64,000 nucleotides of DNA, taken from NCBI GenBank assembly GCA_951213105.1, contig OX578145.1:6065191-6129190 (forward strand). The letters are read 5' to 3'. This DNA comes from Amaurobius ferox. Lineage: Eukaryota; Arthropoda; Arachnida; Araneae; Amaurobiidae. Shown in pieces: positions 58,429-64,000 of the stretch. Positions within the stretch are counted from its first letter, which is position 1; the number at the start of each line of letters is the position of its first letter. Below the pieces are notes generated by a model. The model was given only the letters and a program-made list of their open reading frames with translations, searched no databases and was not told the DNA's origin. Both the position numbers and the translations under genes were made by a program.

Positions 58429-58896
58429 GTAAGTTGCATTCTCCTTCTCATGGACATGAGGATAGAAGATGATGGGAAACATTTATACATAGATAGGAAA
58501 TGATGGGACACATTTTGACATCCGTTGCGACCAGTTGGGGAGGAGGGGGTGACTCAAAATTTTGTCTTTCTATTTCCCCCCACAATCATTTCTTCGAAAT
58601 TGAATGGATTTCTGGGTGTGTGTGGGGGGGGGGGGAGTTATAACCCATCCCCTTTCAGCGATGTTACAGTTTGCGAGAATGATAGCTGTGCACCTTAGCC
58701 AGGCTCATTTTTTCAATATAGCTCACTGATGAAATTTCTTGTTCAATAGGTACAAACAATCCAGTCTGACTAAAATATTTTATACTGATATAATATGTTC
58801 CGTATATCGATTTCTATTGCGGTTTTAATTGACCACATACTTCCTAATGTTTTCATATGTACTATTTCTCCAATATCAAAACCCTTTCTAGCCTCG

Positions 58897-58935
<39 letters not shown>

Positions 58936-59456
58936 TATATATAATCGCGGTATATGACCTAAATTTTCTTTTAAGTAAAGGATCCCTCAATGCAGTACGG
59001 AACGTTTGTGCAGCAGTTGTTATTTCGAGTTGTTAAATTCAAATCGGATTAAAGTAAATGGAGAGGATTCCTCCACGGTAACTGCGAGATATATGCCGAA
59101 AATAGAAAGACCTCGTGTTCTAATCTCCCATCCAGCAAAGCCACATCCGCAGTTACGTGGCCGACGGAATTATTCACTGGATAGGGTCTTAAGAATACTA
59201 GCCAAATAAAGAGGCTATAGTTTCAGGCTCAGACTTCGAAGAATCTGGTACGAGGTATTTGCCCATATAAACCGGGGAATCTCCCCAAATGTATGTGTCC
59301 ATTAGAAGAGGGGCTTTCAAGGTCCTTTCAAAGAGGGTCCGTCCTTGGAAACGGCAGCCTCCCGCAAAAGTGTAAAAGAGGTGCAGTACCACTTCGGTGA
59401 TATAATTTCTTAGGCGTAGTAAAATACGTCTGATCTATTTCATATATCTCTTTCTA
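58429..59456. other. Intron with simple repeats
   Basis: G run at 58624-58636 and (TA)n at about 58900-58933. No element or gene is recognised. Confidence 0.6.
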
Positions 59457-59993
59457 TCAAAGACTACAAGTATTTGTAAACTGTCTTCATTTAAACACCC
59501 TCTTTACGTAGAGGAAATTATTTCAAATGCCATGGTGCTTTCAGAATCATAATGTCCGATTGCGATCTTTTGGATGCATTTATTTGCAACTTCGATCCCG
59601 CTCGAACCCGTAGTTTCGCTTGGCGGCTCGTTCTCAACTCTATGCGTGTTAAACCATTATATGATTTGCTGGAAATCGAGCGCTTCGTCACTAGTGTTCC
59701 GTTTATGTATTGGCCTGATTTATTTATGTACATGGCTTTTGAGTTGAATTATTTTTGCTTCAATTTTTATATACTTATTCGTAATGTTTGATAATTGTAG
59801 TACCGGTCGATCCGATTGACCCCATGCCAATTTGTATTCACGATTTCGGGTTATATAGAAGCTCATGTCTGTCCATTCTTTAATATTGAGGATGGACATT
59901 GTGATGTCTGAAAGAGCTGTGGCATTTTGAAATATTTTTCGGTCCGTCAAGAGGGTGTTTAAATACAGTTTACAAATACTTGTAGTCTTTGAC
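59457..59993. repeat. Foldback/MITE-like element
   Basis: Inverted arms TCAAAGACTACAAGTATTTG ... AAACACCCTCTT (59457-59503) and their complement (59949-59993) enclose about 445 bp. The arms match except for a 3-nt insertion and one or two changes. The borders have no obvious target duplication. The interior has frames on both strands (59552-59791 +) with no known motif. Confidence 0.7.
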
Positions 59994-60259
59994 AGCGAGA
60001 GAAATTTACAGCGTTTTAATTTATTTCGCTTCATGCACGGCTTCTTCGCGAGTTAGAACGGCTTTCGCAAGGTTAACAGATACTGTAAGAAAGTATTCAA
60101 TTTGTTATGATTTATACCCTGAGCACAGTGACTCTGTGGCTGCTAGATGAACCCCATTCAAGGCTATTGCACACCTTTAGCTTCATCACCCGGCTGATAA
60201 GAGCATCCATTTGTTGCTAAGGGAATGCTGCCAAATTCAGCATAGGAAATCATTACTAT
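59994..60259. other. Intron, nothing recognised
   Basis: Unremarkable sequence between two repeats. Confidence 0.5.
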
Positions 60260-60545
60260 TGTTACGAAACGTATCCCCAGGAATCGTGGGTGTACACGGA
60301 GGATACGAGAACGAGTTCAAGTTTCTGAATAGCTTACGTTACAAAGTAAACAGGAACAGTATACAGTCAAACAGCGCTTAAGCGGTCCACTCATTTCACA
60401 AAATAAGCGATATTATTCTCAGAACGGTGACAAAAGTCATTTCACAAAGCAGCAGCTACCATTCTCAAAACATTGACAAAAATCGAAGCCCAATGGAGCT
60501 CGTGTCACGTCCATTCGTCAACTGGACTCCAACGGAGTGATGAGT

Positions 60546-60555
60546 CCTTTTTATA
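60546..60555 (-). promoter_or_regulatory. TATA box of solo LTR
   Basis: TATAAAAAGG on the minus strand is a strong TATA sequence. It is 12 nt from the nearest heat-shock pentamers and about 32 nt upstream of an Inr-like CAGTTG. Confidence 0.7.
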
Positions 60556-60566
60556 GTCTCTCTATA

Positions 60567-60579
60567 GAAACTTCTGGAA
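60567..60579. promoter_or_regulatory. Proximal heat-shock element, 3 pentamers
   Basis: GAAacTTCtgGAA: three alternating pentamers with correct 2-nt spacing, directly upstream (minus strand) of the TATA box. Confidence 0.6.
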
Positions 60580-60638
60580 ATCTCTCTGTAGAAATCTCCA
60601 GAATTATGTAATACCTCTTAAACTAATCATTATTCCGT

Positions 60639-60661
60639 GAAGTTTCTGGAACATTCCGGAA
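60639..60661. promoter_or_regulatory. Distal heat-shock element, 5 perfect pentamers
   Basis: GAAgtTTCtgGAAcaTTCcgGAA, five alternating GAA/TTC units with exact spacing; three are enough for the heat-shock-factor consensus. It lies about 84 nt upstream of the TATA box on the minus strand. Confidence 0.75.
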
Positions 60662-60984
60662 GTCGCCGAATGTTGCTAAATGGCCCCATCACCCAATCTG
60701 GCAACTCTTCGTCTGACTCGAAATTCTAGCAACCCTAGCGTGACATTGGGGAAAAGCATGTTCGTACCGCTGTCTTCCGGAGAGAACACTCCGATGCCAC
60801 CGTTTGGTCTGCGATAGAAACGAAAGACAAGACGAATATTACACGTTCGCAACGCTATGCATTTAATGGGGAGGTGAGGAGATTAGATCTTCAGTGGAAA
60901 ATTGAAATTGGCATCCACTAATAAGATAATTTTGTGCAAATGACCTTATGTTCTTGCAGTGGTATAGACTTGTTTCCTCCGCAG

Positions 60985-61170
60985 GTTGTCGTGACAGACA
61001 AGTATCCCGTGGAGTTGCATTACGTCCCCAACCTGGACCAGGTGTGGGTGGTGTGCTGGCGGGGACTACAGGACAGAGGGACCAAGACCATTCAGATCAT
61101 AAGAGACGCCAGCCAGAAGAAGAAACACCACACGGTGCACCCGGAACCAGTGGATGGACACTTCGACCTG
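60985..61170 (+). CDS. FSTL5: FSTL5-like exon: propeller-like region, part 2
   Basis: The acceptor is gtttcctccgcag and the donor is gtaata; phase 0-0, 186 nt. It encodes VVVTDKYPVELHYVPNLDQV, WVVCWRGLQDRGTKTIQIIR, and HHTVHPEPVDGHFDL. These align with the D-x-x-P-V-x-L-H-Y...D-Q-V-W-V and H-H-T-I-H-x-x-P-V segments of vertebrate FSTL4/5. Confidence 0.96.
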
Positions 61171-63501
61171 GTAATACTCAACAAATACTCACAAAATGTG
61201 AAAACACACATTTTTACTACTTTGATAGGACGTGTGAGTTGCCATAAGGCACGCTCGGATTTGTAGGAATACCCCAGACAAATGTTTGATTTGGATGTAA
61301 TGATAAAATGAGCTAAAAAATGAAAATCCTAGGCAATTTTAGTATGCCATACAAGGTGTGTGTGTGTGGGAGGGGGAATGCAAAAGAAATTAAAAAAATG
61401 TGAATTGCATTTGTCCCTAAAAACTTTTCTGCGACCTTCATCACGTAAACGATCCAAAAGAATTTTATATCGTCGAAAAAGGCTAACAATTCAGCCTATT
61501 CATTAAAAACGGGAAAAAGACCCATAATTGAATTATGTTTGAATATACAACAATGTAACATTATCTGCAGGCAGAATTATTTTTAGCAGTGCATTGTATT
61601 AAAACACCGTTTCTCGTACGGAAAAAGTGAGTGGCCCAAAGTATTGGATCACCCTCTTTTTCCTTGGAGCAAATAAGTTATTTCATAGACGTTCGTAGAG
61701 GTTAACAGTAAAAAAATGGTAGATAAACTATTTTGCAGCTGTTAAAATGATTAACATTTGAAACCCATTTTTATCTGTAGCAATTTTATGCTAAATCAAA
61801 CATTTTTTGAAGGGGCTGATTTTTCTGAATTTTCTTGTCGTAATGAGGATAGTTAGCCCGATATCCTTTCTCCTTTATCAGCTGACGAAACCGCCCACTT
61901 ACTTGTTCTCTTTGTGTGTGCTTCCTTTCAATTTTTGAATAGAAACGTTTCGTTAGCACCTTTTATCACATATTTGTCTTCTTTTATAATAAAAATTCTA
62001 AATATGTAAAAATCAAAAGAAGCTTTCGCTGGAAGTCCGTTCTTCGATAAATACGTATGTTTTTTAGTTTCCAATTAAGTTCTTTTTGTTATGATCTGTA
62101 CAGCTTTACATATTTTGGACTTATTAATCTTACAGATTAGTTATATTTATGATCGCCCCTTTATAATCCAAATCATCGTCGACGTCTAATACACATTCAA
62201 TTTAAAAGTCACGCTGATCATTGTACGTTTGAAGCTTGCGTAGAGTTGGGCATTACAGACCAGTATTGAGATCTATATATTCTTAACGACGACATTCTGA
62301 AATTTCTAGAAATCCCTCAGATGCGCATTTTTTATCGTCCATCCTAGTCCATTAATATCCTTCCTAGTAATCAATGTTCGCTAGATTGAAAATTGAAAAA
62401 TATGACTGTAGTGTGTTCCAAATGGATACTTGATTGTTGGTCAGGCAAGTATGTCAATATAGGTAGTCATTACAGATCAGATTCGAAACAATGTTATGAC
62501 TCATTGCTAAAATGCTACTCATTGCTATTGTATACCGATCATCGTTGTCATTTCTAGAGTTTCTTGCAATATAGTGTGCAAGTAACCTATTGAAGGTTTT
62601 AACTATATTTTTGATAAGTTACCATGATGGCTAAAGTTCTGAAAAATGTTTTCAAGAAGCCTTTAAACAACAAGCTTGAAGGTCAAAACTTTACCTTTAG
62701 ACTGACTGTAACACAGTCGGTGTAAACCTGCTGTCCTATGAGAACAGAACTTATATAATTTCCTTGTAAATGGATCTCTTTGGTTAGACAATGTGTTTGT
62801 TGATTTTGTAAGCCTATTGTTTGATACATAGGACAATGGATACGAAAACATATACGTTAAGTAAGAGTTAGTCTTAAAGTAAAACCACCAGTGAACCGTT
62901 AGGAAGTTTATACCCATGAATCGCTGCTAGTTCTTGATCGTTCTTATAAATTGGCTCTTCATTTGGTACACAAATACCACAATTAGTAACATCTGTATTT
63001 ATGATAATTGCTTTGTAGTTTATTAAATGAGTGAAGAACGTGGAGAAAGTAGGTGTATCAGTCTGAAGAGGCTGATACGCGTACCTTATCACCGTGTCAT
63101 ATTGACACGAAGATATCTTTGCTACACACTCAAAGTTATTACTGGACAGACATTTATTACTGGACAGACATTCTCTCAGAGGTAACATACATAAATTTTC
63201 CATTTTTGCGTTGGTCGCAATTGTTTTCGTACATCAATCAGAAGCTTTTTTATATGAATTTTATTTAACATAATAAGTAAAAGTTTCCACCACGACTGCT
63301 TCACTTTCTGTCATGAAGAAACAAACGACTTTAAAAACATGCCTAGTGTTCATCCCCTTGGGCTGTTTTTCTAATCGTTTTGTTTCATGAAACAAAAATA
63401 ACCTGGTTTTTAAAATGTTAATGTTTTCGGCTGGAAATGTTCCGAAGTATCCTAGGTTGGAGAAAGCTAATCCTAAATTATTTTTCCTGATTTCCTCCCA
63501 G
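61171..63501. other. Intron, mostly unrecognised
   Basis: A (GT)n at about 61356-61368 and an 18-bp tandem duplication (TTATTACTGGACAGACAT, 63136-63171) are the only structures seen. No transposase, SINE or LTR features are recognised in 2.3 kb, the cleanest long intron stretch in the window. Confidence 0.6.
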
Positions 63502-63682
63502 GTGAGCGGCCTCTTCATTCCCTCTGCTCAGGACTTGGGCCACGGCTGGAAGTACGGGTACGTGGTGCACACCAACCAACGAGGCATGTACAAGTTGGAT
63601 CTTCAAGCCATGAAGTACCTCAAGACGGTGGACCTCACGCCCTATAACTGTGCACCCAGGTCTGCCGACTTCGCATCTTTCG
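63502..63682 (+). CDS. FSTL5: FSTL5-like exon: propeller-like region, part 3
   Basis: The acceptor is tttcctcccag and the donor is gtgagt; phase 0 in, phase 1 out. It encodes VSGLFIPSAQDLGHGWKYGY, VVHTNQRGMYKLDLQAMKYL, and KTVDLTPYNCAPRSADFASF. These correspond to F-F-I-P, K-I-D-L-E-T-M-x-Y-I-K-T and C-x-P-x-S in vertebrate homologues. Roughly the last 180-200 codons expected for the family lie beyond the window. The exon begins GTGAGC, itself donor-like. Confidence 0.96.
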
Positions 63683-64000
63683 GTGAGTTGTGTCTGCCTC
63701 ACAACGAACCATTTTATATCGCCTCAACACGTCGCCTTCCTCGTCTCTTTCGAATTACTTTATTATACGGATGAGTCTATTTATGTTTCTGGATTACATA
63801 CCTGTACTTATCTCTCTCACCAAAGTGACTCAACTCAAACTTAACTTCTTTGATAGTCAGACCTTTCGGTCACAGGAGTGGACTGAGTCCATCCAATTCA
63901 ATTTATTGTGCACTTCACAAAAATAACAGCCGTTTAAAGCAATGGATGACATGGGCAGTCATTATTATTACACACGCCCAGAATACACCACACATATACA
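63683..64000. other. Start of the next intron
   Basis: No further exon or repeat is recognised before the window ends. Confidence 0.6.

Larger units (their letters stand above)
60260..60745 (-). repeat. Solo LTR-like sequence with heat-shock motifs
   Basis: On the minus strand it begins TGTCACGCTAGGG and ends CGTTTCGTAACA (TG...CA). It contains a TATA box (TATAAAAAGG, 60555-60546), and a start-site-like CAGTTG about 32 nt downstream (A at 60523). Two arrays of GAA/TTC pentamers lie upstream of the TATA box. No gag-pol, primer site or polypurine tract adjoins it, and flanking 5-mers (actat, ttggg) do not match. The LTR interpretation rests on ends, length (486 bp) and promoter layout. Confidence 0.7.
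17166..63682 (+). other. FSTL5: FSTL4/5-family gene (partial, 11 exons)
   Basis: Exons: 17166-17262, 20566-20793, 31863-32060, 34452-34655 (or 34667), 44710-44876, 45200-45326, 48751-48909, 53960-54091, 58169-58428, 60985-61170, 63502-63682. Joined, they give one continuous frame of about 640 codons with the domain order of follistatin-related proteins 4/5: follistatin/Kazal, EF-hands, two Ig domains, propeller-like C-terminus. All borders are GT-AG. Exons are GC-rich against AT-rich introns. The gene starts before 17166 and continues past 64000. By family knowledge the product is a secreted extracellular glycoprotein. FSTL4 and FSTL5 cannot be separated from this sequence alone; arthropod copies are usually named after FSTL5. 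Confidence 0.92.

Noticed and set aside
58581..58640. G/C homopolymer runs (also 20208, 27000, 48127, 53517) as G-quadruplex regulatory sites
   Set aside because: They are single runs in introns or element ends without the four-tract pattern, and may partly be sequencing artefacts.

Overview
The window is AT-rich animal nuclear DNA with long repeat-filled introns. One multi-exon gene runs on the + strand, and the rest is almost entirely transposable-element sequence. The gene is a follistatin-related protein 4/5 (FSTL4/5) family member. The element mix (spider-type Ty3/gypsy Gag zinc knuckle, mariner, Tc1, several hAT families, tRNA-derived SINEs) suggests an arthropod, most likely a spider or other chelicerate. 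The organism is an inference; there is no rRNA, mitochondrial or other diagnostic sequence.

Left flank (1-17165). An open Ty3/gypsy-like gag-pol (661-4607) carries a canonical -1 slippery heptamer at the gag-pol overlap. It is followed by an LTR-like block (4617-5316) and sits between copies of an unrelated ~359-bp unit (18-345, 5466-6205). A deleted mariner (6257-7181) lies in one copy of a dispersed repeat whose second copy (9613-10415) preserves the empty site. A decayed Tc1 element (11725-13127), a retroposon-like insertion with 17-bp target duplications (13391-13929), a 1.2-kb dispersed repeat (14497-15765) and a tRNA-derived SINE (16299-16592) follow.

Gene (17166-63682 and beyond). Eleven exons join in one open frame with GT-AG borders. 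They encode a linker, follistatin/Kazal module, linker, paired EF-hands, two Ig domains (two exons each) and the first part of the C-terminal beta-propeller-like region. Module borders are nearly all phase 1, so Kazal, EF-hand and Ig units are frame-neutral cassettes. Signal peptide, start codon and promoter are not found here, and the 3' end lies beyond the window. By family knowledge the product is a secreted glycoprotein.

Introns. They hold a 5.1-kb hAT-like element with exact 8-bp target duplications (21501-26592) and a near-intact hAT transposon, also with exact 8-bp duplications (39143-42703). There is a 0.6-kb hAT-type MITE inside a former palindrome (47014-47615), two hAT relics on the minus strand, a second Tc1 relic, and two LTR-like sequences without internal regions. 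One of those (60260-60745, minus strand) has strong heat-shock-element motifs upstream of a TATA box. Minisatellites of 90 bp x5 and 49 bp x7, SINEs, hairpins and inverted repeats flanking the Kazal exon complete the picture.

No prokaryotic system, CRISPR array or rRNA was seen. tRNA-like sequences here are SINE heads, not tRNA genes.
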